Positions 17,498 through 25,923 of a stretch of DNA of 64,000 bases are shown piece by piece. The stretch is from Desulfohalovibrio reitneri (GTDB lineage: Bacteria > Desulfobacterota > Desulfovibrionia > Desulfovibrionales > Desulfovibrionaceae): the NCBI RefSeq assembly GCF_000711295.1, contig NZ_JOMJ01000003.1, positions 2,243,501 through 2,307,500 on the forward strand. The letters are read 5' to 3'. A program made the translations under genes and the position numbers. Positions within the stretch are counted from its first letter, which is position 1, and each line of letters starts with the position of its first letter. The notes below the pieces were generated by a model. That model was not told the origin of the DNA, made no database searches, and saw only the letters and a list, made by a program, of their open reading frames with translations.

Positions 17498-18616
17498 TCA
17501 CCCGGCCGGGTCTGGGCCGCGCGTGCCGGGGTCGGCGGTCTCCCTGGCCCGCTCTTTCGCCCGCAGCTGGATGAGCCGGGCCACGATGCCCACGGCCAAT
17601 TCCTCCGGGCTCAGCCCGCCCAGGTCCAGCCCGCCGGGGCATTCCACACGGTCCAGGTCCTCCTGGCTGTATCCCTCCTCCAGCAGCTTGCGGAAAAGGT
17701 CGTCCCGCTGGCCCTCGGTGCAGGGCAGGGCGATGTAGGGGGCGGGGCTGGCCAGGGCTTCCCGCAGCAAGGTTTCGTCGAAGCGGGGGTCGCGGCTAGT
17801 GATGACCACCAGGGTGGATCCGGTGAGCGGGTTGCGGTGCCCGGCCAGTTCCCGCAGGGCGTTGTTCATGTCCGCCACCCGGAAGGCGTCCACGTTCTTC
17901 AGCCGGGTCAGACGATCGGGCCGGTCGTCGGCCACGGCCACGGGAAAGCCGCAGCGTTGGGCCAGCAGGGCTGTCTCCCGCCCCAGGCGTCCGGCGCCGA
18001 GCACCACCACGTCCAGGCTTTCCGGCAAGGGTTCCACCAGCAGGCAGTCCCCGCCGCAGGTGACCAGCACCGGCGAGTCCAGGCGCTCGGCTTCCTCGGC
18101 CGCCCGGCGCATGGCTTCGGAGATGAGGAAATCTTCCGGCAGGCAGGTCCCGGCCGCAGCCTCGCCGGCCGAGCCGGAGCTGTGGAAGCGCGGCCGCTTG
18201 CGCAGGTCCGTCCAGTCCAGGCCGGTGAACAGCAAGGGCTTGGGACCGCCCCCGTGCCGCGCGGCCAGGAACGTCTCCAGGGCCCTGCTGGTCTCGGTGT
18301 CCGGATGCAGGGGCTGCACCAGGGCTTCCACCCATCCGCCGCACGTCTCCTCGGACTCGGCCCAGTCGCCGTCGTCCGTGGCGAACTCCACCAGGTGAAC
18401 GTTGCCGGTGGCCAGGGAGTCCCGGGCCTGCTCCACGATCCAGGCCTCCAGCGCGCCGCCGCCCACGGACCCCACGACCTGTCCGGAGGAGGTCAAAAGC
18501 AGCCTGGCTCCGGGGCCCCGGGGGGTGCAGCCCTGAGTCCGGACCACCGTGGCCAGGGCGCAGTTGCGCCCCGCTTCCAGTTCCCGCGCCGCTTGCCGCA
18601 ATGCTTCGATACCCAT
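17498..18616 (-). CDS. XdhC/PaoD-type molybdenum enzyme maturation factor
   Basis: A 372-aa XdhC-family protein. The N-terminal domain has GCTPRGPGARLLL and VVGSVGGGALEAW, and the Rossmann-like C-terminal domain has VVVLGAGRLGRETALLA. Family members bind the molybdenum cofactor, promote its sulfuration or cytosine form, and insert it into xanthine-oxidase-type enzymes. It is the last gene of the oxidoreductase operon, starting directly after the FAD subunit (no gap), which parallels paoD in E. coli. Confidence 0.9.
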   Translation of the reverse strand: MGIEALRQAARELEAGRNCALATVVRTQGCTPRGPGARLLLTSSGQVVGSVGGGALEAWIVEQARDSLATGNVHLVEFATDDGDWAESEETCGGWVEALVQPLHPDTETSRALETFLAARHGGGPKPLLFTGLDWTDLRKRPRFHSSGSAGEAAAGTCLPEDFLISEAMRRAAEEAERLDSPVLVTCGGDCLLVEPLPESLDVVVLGAGRLGRETALLAQRCGFPVAVADDRPDRLTRLKNVDAFRVADMNNALRELAGHRNPLTGSTLVVITSRDPRFDETLLREALASPAPYIALPCTEGQRDDLFRKLLEEGYSQEDLDRVECPGGLDLGGLSPEELAVGIVARLIQLRAKERARETADPGTRGPDPAG

Positions 18617-19600
18617 TCACGCCTCCGCGATGGCGGTCAGTTCCTGCCGCACCACAGCCTCCAGCAAGGGCACCTTGTAGCCGTTGCCAGAGAGGGGAGC
18701 GGTTTTGGACACGGCCGCTTGTGCCGCCTTGTCGATCACTTCCGGGGTCAGCCGCGAGCCGATGATGATTTCCTCCACCTCTCTCGAGCGCCAGGGCACC
18801 GGCGCCACGCCGGAGAAGACCACCCGGCCGCCGTTAACCCGGCCGCCGGATACGTCCAGCGCCGTGGCCATGCCCGCGATGGCGAAGTCCCAGGCCGCCC
18901 GCACCCGCACCTTGCGGTAGGCGGAACGCAGCCCCTTGGAGGGCGGGGGGATGGTCACGTGGGTGATGATCTCGCCCGGTTCCAGCCGCACCATGCGTGT
19001 GGGATCCTCCTCGGGGGGTACGAACAGCTTGTCCACCGCCAGGGTGCGTCCGCCGCCCGGCCGGGCGGTGGTCACGCCGGCCCCCAGGGCGGCCAGGGCC
19101 GGGGCCGGATCCGAGGGGTGGACGATGACGCACGGCCCCTTGCCCAGGATGCGGTGGTACTGGTTTTCGCCCTCGAAGGCGAAGCAGGTGCCCCCGCCCT
19201 TGCGCAGGCAGTGGAAGTCGCCCCGGAAGTACCAGCAGCGCGGTTCCTGGCAGAGGTTGCCGCCGATGGTCCCCTGGTTGCGCAGCTGCGGGCTGGCCGC
19301 GGCCAGCGCGGCCTGGGCCAGCACCGGGTAGGCGCGGTTCACCCCGGGGTGGACGGCGATCTCCGAGAGGGTGGTCAGGGCGCCGATGCGCAGGCCGCCC
19401 TCGGCGGTCTTTTCCATGCCGCGCAGGTCGTCCAGGGAGGAGAGGCTGACCACCTCGTCCACGGCGAAGCAGTGGTCGCGCATGCAGCCCAAAAGGTCGG
19501 TGCCGCCGCCGTGGGCGCGGCCGTTGTCCGCGCCCGCCAGGAGCTTGACCGCCTCCTTGACCGTGACGGGGCGGTGGTAGGTGAAGGGGGAGAGGTTCAT
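18617..19600 (-). CDS. Aldehyde oxidoreductase FAD-binding subunit with extra FeS site
   Basis: A 327-aa medium subunit of a xanthine-oxidase-family enzyme. FAD-binding motifs are AHGGGTDLLG (~30) and GTIGGNLCQ (~112). Directly after the second motif comes CQEPRCWYFRGDFHCLRKG and a further Cys, giving a four-cysteine insert like the [4Fe-4S]-binding loop of PaoB and 4-hydroxybenzoyl-CoA reductase. It passes electrons between the 2Fe-2S subunit and the acceptor. The ATG overlaps the stop of the molybdenum subunit by 4 nt (ATGA). Confidence 0.9.
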   Translation of the reverse strand: MNLSPFTYHRPVTVKEAVKLLAGADNGRAHGGGTDLLGCMRDHCFAVDEVVSLSSLDDLRGMEKTAEGGLRIGALTTLSEIAVHPGVNRAYPVLAQAALAAASPQLRNQGTIGGNLCQEPRCWYFRGDFHCLRKGGGTCFAFEGENQYHRILGKGPCVIVHPSDPAPALAALGAGVTTARPGGGRTLAVDKLFVPPEEDPTRMVRLEPGEIITHVTIPPPSKGLRSAYRKVRVRAAWDFAIAGMATALDVSGGRVNGGRVVFSGVAPVPWRSREVEEIIIGSRLTPEVIDKAAQAAVSKTAPLSGNGYKVPLLEAVVRQELTAIAEA

Positions 19601-21951
19601 GCCGCCTCCTTCCGCCCGGCCAGGGCGGCCACCAGGGCCGGTGCGTTGACGGGGCTTTCGGTCAGCCGCACGCCGCAGGCGTCGAACACCGCGTTGGCGA
19701 TGACCGCGGCCGTGGGCACGGTGACGGGTTCGCCCAGCCCCTTGCCGCCGATGGCGTTGGCCTCGGGGTCGGGCATCTCGATGGGCTCGGAGAGGATCTC
19801 CGGCGGGGCGTCCATGATGGTGGGCAGTTTGTAGTCGTGCCAGTTGCGGGTGCAGAGCTTGCCGGTGGGGCCGTCCAGCACCCGCTCCTCCAGCATGCCC
19901 AGGCCGATGCCCATGACGATGCCGCCGCCCACCTGGTTGTCGTAGGTCAGCCGGTCGATGACCCGGCCGGAGTCGTGGGAGGCCACAAAGCGCGTGAGCC
20001 GCACCTCGCCGGTCTCCCGGTCCACCTCCACCTCGCAGAACTGCGCCCCGAAGGGCACCACCACCTTGCCGTCCGGCCCGGGGCTCTTGTGGCCGATGCC
20101 GATGGCGGTCTGGTGGCTCTTGAGGTGGGAGAGGTCGGTGACGGCGATCTTCTTGGTCTCGTCATAGGTCTGGATGTTCGCCCCCCGGAAGAGCAGGCCG
20201 GAGCGGGGCGCGTCCAGGTCCTCGGCCGCCCAGTCCAGCAGTTTGCGCTTGAGGTCCACGCAGGCCAGCCGGGTGGCCGAGCCGTCCGTGGGCAGGGTCT
20301 TGGAGCCGCCGGAGGGGCGGGAGTAGTGGGTGGTGCCGGTGTCGGCGTTCTCCACCCGAACGGATTCCGGGGTCACTCCCATCTCCTCGGCCGCCACCAC
20401 GGCGAATACCGTCTTGGAGCCGGTGCCGATGTCCGAGGCCCCGGCGTTGACTACCACCGTGCCGTCGGCGTTGAGGCTGACAATGACCGTGGAGGGCGGG
20501 AATCCGTTGCCCAGGAACCAGTTGCAGGCGCCCGCGCCCACCCCCCGCAGGTACCGCCCGGAACGGTCCTGTTCCCGGGTGCGCTTTCTGGCTTCGGCCC
20601 AGTCGAAGGCCTCCGCGCCGCGCCGCAAACACTCGGCCAAACCGGTGGTGGTGTAGGGGGGCTGGCCTTCGCGGCCCTGGGAGCGGTCCGGGATGTTCTT
20701 CAGCCGCAACTCCACCGGGTCCATGTCCAGCTTGCGGGCCAGCTCGTCCACGGCCTGCTCCACGGCCCAGGAACACTGCGGGTAGCCCGGCGCGCGGAAG
20801 GGACGGGCGGGCTGGGCGTTGATGAGCACGTCGTTGAGCCTGGTCTCCACGTTGCCGCAGGCGTAGAGGTCCTTGGCCAGCCAGTCCAGCAGGCTGGTTC
20901 CGCCGGAGGGAAAGGCGCCGGAGGCGCCTGTGCCCTCGAAGGAGATAGCGGTCAGCCTGCCTTCCCCGTCCGCGCCCATCTTCAGCCGCATGGCCGACTC
21001 GGGCCGGTTGCCCATGGTCAGGTAGGTCTGCTCGCGCGGCAGGAAGAGTTTCACCGGGCGGCCGGTGCGCTTGGCCAGCAGGGCGGCCATGATGGAATAT
21101 TTGCTGGTCTCCAGCTTGGAGCCGAAGCCGCCGCCGACATAGTGGCCGAGGACCCGTACCTTGGACAGGGGCAGGCCCAGCACCTGGGCCACCTTCTCGC
21201 GCACGGCGTAGACCCCTTGGGTGGACTCCCATATGGTCAACTCGTCGCCGTCCCAGGCCGCAGCCGCTCCGTGGGGCTCAAGCGGGGTGTGCAGCAGGCA
21301 GCGGGTCAGGTAGTCGCGCTCCACCACGGCGGAGGCTTCGGAAAAGCCCCGCTCCACGTTGCCCCGGGAATAGGTCTGGGGCGGGGAGGCGCGGTTGCCG
21401 TCCGGGTTGTCCGGCCGCGCCTTGGGCGCGCCCTTGGTCAGGGCTTCGACCGGGTGGGAGACGAAGGGCAGCTTCTCGTACTCCGCCTTCACCTTGCGCA
21501 GGGCGTCCCAGCAGGCCTGGGGGGTGTCCGCGGCCACGGCGCAGACCGCCTCGCCCTCGAAGAACAGCTCGGTGTCGAAGAGGCGGGCCTCGGTGACGCT
21601 TTCGGGCGCGTCGTCCGCCTCGCCCTGGTCGGTCCAGGGCCATTTGGGGTTGGCCCCGGACGTCTTGTGGCTGATGAGGTCGCGCACGCCGGGTGTCCTG
21701 GCCGCCTCGGCCGTGTCCAGCCGGGTGAGCTTGGCGTGGGGGTGGGGGCAGCCCAGGATGGCGCCGTAGAGCATGTCCGGCAGCCGCACGTCGGAAGGGT
21801 AGACCGCCGTGCCCGTGACGCGCTCGTAGGCGTCCACGCGCACGGTGCGCTCCCCCACGACGCTGGTGGATTCCAGCCAGGCCGGGGGCTTGCCCGACTC
21901 GCCGGGCTGGGGGTGGGAGGCAACGGGATCGAAATAGAGGTTTTTGGCCAT
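19597..21951 (-). CDS. Aldehyde oxidoreductase molybdopterin-binding subunit
   Basis: A 784-aa large subunit of the xanthine-oxidase family. The N-terminal a/b-hammerhead domain starts ~30 (RVTGTAVYPSDVRLPDMLYG). The Moco-binding domain includes VGGGFGSKLETSKYS, RAPGYPQCSW and the C-terminal GGKGLGEPVTVPTAAVIANAV, whose glutamate is the expected catalytic base (GEP). The substrate is likely a range of aldehydes or N-heterocycles, as for PaoC, but cannot be set from sequence. It lies between the 2Fe-2S and FAD genes, whereas the E. coli order is FeS-FAD-Mo. Confidence 0.93.
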   Translation of the reverse strand: MAKNLYFDPVASHPQPGESGKPPAWLESTSVVGERTVRVDAYERVTGTAVYPSDVRLPDMLYGAILGCPHPHAKLTRLDTAEAARTPGVRDLISHKTSGANPKWPWTDQGEADDAPESVTEARLFDTELFFEGEAVCAVAADTPQACWDALRKVKAEYEKLPFVSHPVEALTKGAPKARPDNPDGNRASPPQTYSRGNVERGFSEASAVVERDYLTRCLLHTPLEPHGAAAAWDGDELTIWESTQGVYAVREKVAQVLGLPLSKVRVLGHYVGGGFGSKLETSKYSIMAALLAKRTGRPVKLFLPREQTYLTMGNRPESAMRLKMGADGEGRLTAISFEGTGASGAFPSGGTSLLDWLAKDLYACGNVETRLNDVLINAQPARPFRAPGYPQCSWAVEQAVDELARKLDMDPVELRLKNIPDRSQGREGQPPYTTTGLAECLRRGAEAFDWAEARKRTREQDRSGRYLRGVGAGACNWFLGNGFPPSTVIVSLNADGTVVVNAGASDIGTGSKTVFAVVAAEEMGVTPESVRVENADTGTTHYSRPSGGSKTLPTDGSATRLACVDLKRKLLDWAAEDLDAPRSGLLFRGANIQTYDETKKIAVTDLSHLKSHQTAIGIGHKSPGPDGKVVVPFGAQFCEVEVDRETGEVRLTRFVASHDSGRVIDRLTYDNQVGGGIVMGIGLGMLEERVLDGPTGKLCTRNWHDYKLPTIMDAPPEILSEPIEMPDPEANAIGGKGLGEPVTVPTAAVIANAVFDACGVRLTESPVNAPALVAALAGRKEAA

Positions 21952-21954
21952 GGC

Positions 21955-22569
21955 CTAGCCTCCTTTCTTCAGGCGGACCGCGGTGTGTACGGCGTTTTGA
22001 ATGTTAGCGTACGCGCCGCAGCGGCAGAGGTTGCCGCTCATGCCCAGCCGCACGGCCTCGAGGTCGGGCTCGGAGTTTTCCCGCAGCAGGCCCTCGGCCG
22101 CCACCACTTGACCAGGCGTGCAGTAGCCGCACTGGAAGGCGTCCTCGCGGGCGAAGGCCTCCTGGGTCGGCCCCATGTCCTCGCCCTTCTTCAGCCCCTC
22201 GATGGTTTCGATGCGGTGGCCCTGCGCCTCCACGGCCAGGGTCAGGCAGGCGTAGCGGGGCAGGTCGTCCATGAGCACGGTGCAGGCCCCGCATTCGCCC
22301 CGGTGGCAGCCCTCCTTGGAGCCGGTCAGGCCCAGTTCCTCGCGCAGCACGTGCAGAAGCGTCCAGCGCGGCTCCACCAGGAGTTCGTAGCGGCGGCCGT
22401 TGATGTCCAGGCCGCAGTCCACAAGGCTGTCCTCTCTGGCTTTCCTCCCGGTTTCGGCCCCGGCGCGGGCGGCCGGTCCGGCCACGGCCAGGCAGGCGGC
22501 CGAGGCGCTCATGGTCTGTATGAAGCGGCGGCGGGAGAGGCCGCCGGAGCGTGTGGACTTTTTGCGCAT
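21955..22569 (-). CDS. Aldehyde oxidoreductase 2Fe-2S subunit with Tat signal
   Basis: A 204-aa small subunit. The N-terminus has a twin-arginine signal (SRRRFIQTMSASAACLAV, ending ARAGAE at ~38), so the complex is probably exported folded to the periplasm. Two [2Fe-2S] sites follow: the plant-ferredoxin type (CHRGECGACTVLMD) and the helical type (CGYCTPGQVV..GNLCRCGAY). The start was set at MRKKST because GGGAGGAG lies 3 nt upstream; an upstream open stretch of 15 codons would disturb the Tat signal. It is the first gene of the four-gene operon. Confidence 0.92.
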   Translation of the reverse strand: MRKKSTRSGGLSRRRFIQTMSASAACLAVAGPAARAGAETGRKAREDSLVDCGLDINGRRYELLVEPRWTLLHVLREELGLTGSKEGCHRGECGACTVLMDDLPRYACLTLAVEAQGHRIETIEGLKKGEDMGPTQEAFAREDAFQCGYCTPGQVVAAEGLLRENSEPDLEAVRLGMSGNLCRCGAYANIQNAVHTAVRLKKGG

Positions 22570-22793
22570 GGCTCCTCCCGGGTGGGGTTGGCCGTTTTCG
22601 GGCTGCAGGGGCAAGCCATTCCCTTATACCGAAGCAGGACCGCCGGAGCAACGCCAGGGAGAAAAAATGGGTAGCAATCCGGCGGGCGAAGGGGAGGGGA
22701 AAACCCGCATATCCAGGCGAGTCCTTTCAATCCCGGCGGAATATGGTACAGGGAAAGCCCGGGAAAAAGCTAGGCAAACGGGAGCGGGCCGGC

Positions 22794-25505
22794 ATGTACA
22801 AACCAATCAGCCATTACGGCGCGGTGGGCGACCTGCGCACCGTGGCCCTCATCGCCTCGGGCTCCGTGGACTGGCTCTGCCTGCCGGACCTGGATTCCCC
22901 TTCCGTGTTCGCCGCCCTGCTGGACGCCGACTCGGGCGGCTGCTTCGCTGTTCGCCCCGAAGGCCCCTTCGACGCCCAGGCCCGCTACCTGGAGGACACC
23001 AACGTTTTGGAGACGCACTTCCGCTGCCGCACGGGCCGGGCCGTGCTCACCGATTTCATGCCCCTGCGGGAGGGCGGGCCGGACCACCCCGACGGCGGGG
23101 GGCGCGCTCCCGGCCCCGTCCTGTGGCGGAAGTTCGAGGTGCTGCGCGGGGAGATGGAGGTGCTCTGCCGCTTCGCCCCCCGCTTCGACTACGCCCGGGA
23201 CGACGTGCGCATCGAGGAGGTGGAGCGGGGCGTGTTGGCGCGGGGGCAGTCTTCCGGGCTGGCCTGCGGGCTGTACACCCGGCGCGAGATGGTCGGGGTG
23301 GGGCCGGACGAGGCCGAGGGCCGCTGGCGGCTGGCCTCCGGCGAGGAGGTTTGGCTTGCCCTGGGCTGGGGGGAGGAGCGCGTTTCCCGCCGCCCGGAGG
23401 ACGGCGAGGCCGCCCTGGAGGAAACCGCGCGCTTCTGGAGCGGCTGGCTGGAGACCGGCGAAACCGGGCGGGAGGTGGACTTCGGCAGTTTCGCCCCCAT
23501 GGTCCGTCGTTCCGCCCTGGCCCTGAAAATGCTCTTCCGCCACCCGGACGGCTCCATCGCGGCCGCAGCCACCACCTCCCTGCCCGAGGTCATTGGCGGG
23601 GGGCGCAACTGGGACTACCGCTACACCTGGGTGCGGGACACCTCCTTCACCCTGCGCACCCTGTTCAACCTGGGCCACGTGGTTGAAACCGAGGCCTTCC
23701 TGCGCTGGATCGAGAAGCGCATCCGGCGGCAGGGCGGCGGCGGCGCGGAGTCCATGCAGATCATGTACGGCCTGCGGGGCGAGGCGGACCTGCCGGAGCG
23801 GGAGCTGGACCACCTGGACGGCTACAAGGGGTCGCGCCCGGTGCGGGTGGGCAACGAGGCGGCCGGGCAGTTGCAACTGGACATCTACGGCGAGCTGCTG
23901 GACGCGGCCATGCTGCTGTCCGATTACGTGGGCAAGATCGACGAGGACCTGTGGCCCTTCCTGCGCTCCCTCTGCGACCACGTGACATCCGCCTGGAAAC
24001 GACCGGACTACGGCCTGTGGGAGGTGCGTGGCGGGCCGCGTCACTTCGTCCACTCCAAGGTCATGTGCTGGGTGGCCCTGGACCGGGGGCTGGCCATCGC
24101 CGAGCGCTACGGCTTCCCCCACGACCGGGCCGCCTGGGAGCGCGCCCTGTGGGACATCAAGTTCGAGGTGCTGGACAAGGGATACGACCCGGACAAGGGC
24201 GCTTTCCGCATGCACTACGGCACCGGCGCCCTGGACGCGGCCAGCCTGCTCATTCCGCTGGTGGGCTTCCTGCCCTTCTCCGACGAGCGGGTGCGCTCGA
24301 ACATCGAAGCGGTGCGGCGGGAGTTGGCCTCAGACGGCTTCGTCTACCGCTACCGCGCCGGGGACGGGCTGGAGGGCGAGGAGGGGGCCTTCCTGCTCTG
24401 CTCCTGCTGGCTGGCTGACTGCCTGGTGGAGCTGGGCGATTTGGAGAAGGCGCGCCATGTGCTGAACCAGGTGGCCCAGGCGGCCAATCCCCTGGGGCTG
24501 TTCTCCGAGGAGTACTGCCTGACCTTCCGCGAGCAACTGGGCAACTTCCCCCAGGCCTTTACCCACCTGGGCTTCGTGGACTCCACCCGCCGCCTGCGCC
24601 TGGCCGAAACCCGGCGCAAGACGGCCGCACCGGAGCGGGAGCCGGAGGAGCGTGCGGAAGCTGGCGAGGACATCGTCTCCTGGCTGTTGGCCCCAAAGGC
24701 CGTGCTCAACAGGGCGGACAGCCCGCCGGGGGAGCGGTGCGACCCTCTGGAGCTGGCCAGGGAGTTGCGGCGGACCATGAACCTGCTGCGCGGGGCCTTC
24801 TTCGAGGCCGAGGGCATGCGTGTGGCCTACGAGCGCATGCCCGGCAGCCAGCCTTATCAGCGATTGCAGGACCTTTCGCGGCGGCTGCGCGGCCTGGACC
24901 CGGCCGATCTGCGAAGCCGGGACGAGCGGCGCGCCTTCTGGATAAATCTCTACAACGTGCTGGTCATCCACGGGGTTGTGGCCCTGGGGGTGCGCGACAC
25001 GGTGCGCGAAGCGCGCAACTTCTTCCGCCGGGTGCGCTATCAGGTGGGCGGCATGGAGTTTTCCCCGGACCACATCGAGCACGGCGTGCTGCGGGCCAAC
25101 CGCCGCCCGCCGCGCGGTCCGCGCGCGGTCTTTTCCGACGCCGACCCCCGCCTGGAACAGTGCGTGGGCGAGGTGGACCCGCGAATCCACTTCGCCCTGG
25201 TCTGCGCCTCCCGCTCCTGCCCGCCGGTGGAGGCCTACGAGCCGGATAGCCTGGACAAGCAGCTCGACGCGGCCGCCCGCGCCTTCGCCGGGGGCGGCGG
25301 CGTGGTGGTGGACCCCGGGCGGGGCGAGGCCTCGCTGTCGCGCGTCTTTTTGTGGTACAGGCGGGACTTCGGGGAAAACGAGGCCGATGTCCTGCGCTTC
25401 ATGGCCCCGTACGTGGCCGACGGGGAGGAGGCGGACTTCCTGCGCGACCACGCCGATGACTGCGCCGTGCGCTACCAGGAGTACGACTGGCGGCTAAACC
25501 GCTGA
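22794..25505 (+). CDS. GH15 glucoamylase/trehalase-like domain fused to DUF547
   Basis: A 903-aa two-domain protein. Residues ~1-610 form a glycoside hydrolase family 15-like unit, opening MYKPISHYGAVGDLRTVALI. It carries NWDYRYTWVRDTSFTLRTL in the catalytic barrel and the typical LGNFPQAFTHLGFV near its end. Such enzymes cut alpha-glucosidic bonds (glucoamylase, trehalase). After a charged linker, residues ~655-900 match DUF547, with AFWINLYNVLVIHGV and FALVCASRSCPPVEAY. No signal peptide is visible, so it should be cytoplasmic. GGGAGCGGG precedes the ATG. A hydrolase with this second domain is an unusual pairing. Confidence 0.88.
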   Translation: MYKPISHYGAVGDLRTVALIASGSVDWLCLPDLDSPSVFAALLDADSGGCFAVRPEGPFDAQARYLEDTNVLETHFRCRTGRAVLTDFMPLREGGPDHPDGGGRAPGPVLWRKFEVLRGEMEVLCRFAPRFDYARDDVRIEEVERGVLARGQSSGLACGLYTRREMVGVGPDEAEGRWRLASGEEVWLALGWGEERVSRRPEDGEAALEETARFWSGWLETGETGREVDFGSFAPMVRRSALALKMLFRHPDGSIAAAATTSLPEVIGGGRNWDYRYTWVRDTSFTLRTLFNLGHVVETEAFLRWIEKRIRRQGGGGAESMQIMYGLRGEADLPERELDHLDGYKGSRPVRVGNEAAGQLQLDIYGELLDAAMLLSDYVGKIDEDLWPFLRSLCDHVTSAWKRPDYGLWEVRGGPRHFVHSKVMCWVALDRGLAIAERYGFPHDRAAWERALWDIKFEVLDKGYDPDKGAFRMHYGTGALDAASLLIPLVGFLPFSDERVRSNIEAVRRELASDGFVYRYRAGDGLEGEEGAFLLCSCWLADCLVELGDLEKARHVLNQVAQAANPLGLFSEEYCLTFREQLGNFPQAFTHLGFVDSTRRLRLAETRRKTAAPEREPEERAEAGEDIVSWLLAPKAVLNRADSPPGERCDPLELARELRRTMNLLRGAFFEAEGMRVAYERMPGSQPYQRLQDLSRRLRGLDPADLRSRDERRAFWINLYNVLVIHGVVALGVRDTVREARNFFRRVRYQVGGMEFSPDHIEHGVLRANRRPPRGPRAVFSDADPRLEQCVGEVDPRIHFALVCASRSCPPVEAYEPDSLDKQLDAAARAFAGGGGVVVDPGRGEASLSRVFLWYRRDFGENEADVLRFMAPYVADGEEADFLRDHADDCAVRYQEYDWRLNR

Positions 25506-25518
25506 ACCGGAGCGAGAC

Positions 25519-25923
25519 ATGCCCAAGACGGCCCGAGGACTGATTCTGGCCTACTTCTGGATTTCCCTGGGCGGGCTTTTGCTGCACATCCGCCTGCACC
25601 CGCCCCTGGAGAACATCTATAACTGGGCCCCAACGGCCGTGGCCGCCCTCAACACGTTCGTCCTGCCGTTTATGTTCGCCCGCCCGTCCACGGCGGCCTG
25701 GGCGTGGCTGGCGGCCGTGGCCACGGTGATCTTCGGCAGCGTGGGCATGGCCTGGCACTGGCTGGTGGCCTGGCCAGGCCCTTGGAACCTGGACGCCTTC
25801 CTGCTGCGCTCCACCCTGCCGGACATCGTCATCCTCTGGGGCAAGCTGCCCCTGGCCTGGGCCATCGTGCGGCTGGTGCGACCGCACGAGGAAACACGCG
25901 GACGGACGAGGTGCGAGACATGA
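25519..25923 (+). CDS. Small four-helix membrane protein of unknown function
   Basis: A 134-aa hydrophobic protein with about four predicted helices (~8-25, 38-56, 62-85, 100-122). Charged or histidine residues are within or near the membrane (LLLHIRLHPPLENIYNW, GMAWHWLVAW). No family was recognised. It follows the GH15-DUF547 gene by 13 nt, and its stop overlaps the start of the ferric-reductase-like gene (ATGA). Strong coupling suggests it works with that oxidoreductase, possibly as a haem-binding or assembly partner given the histidines. Confidence 0.75.
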   Translation: MPKTARGLILAYFWISLGGLLLHIRLHPPLENIYNWAPTAVAALNTFVLPFMFARPSTAAWAWLAAVATVIFGSVGMAWHWLVAWPGPWNLDAFLLRSTLPDIVILWGKLPLAWAIVRLVRPHEETRGRTRCET

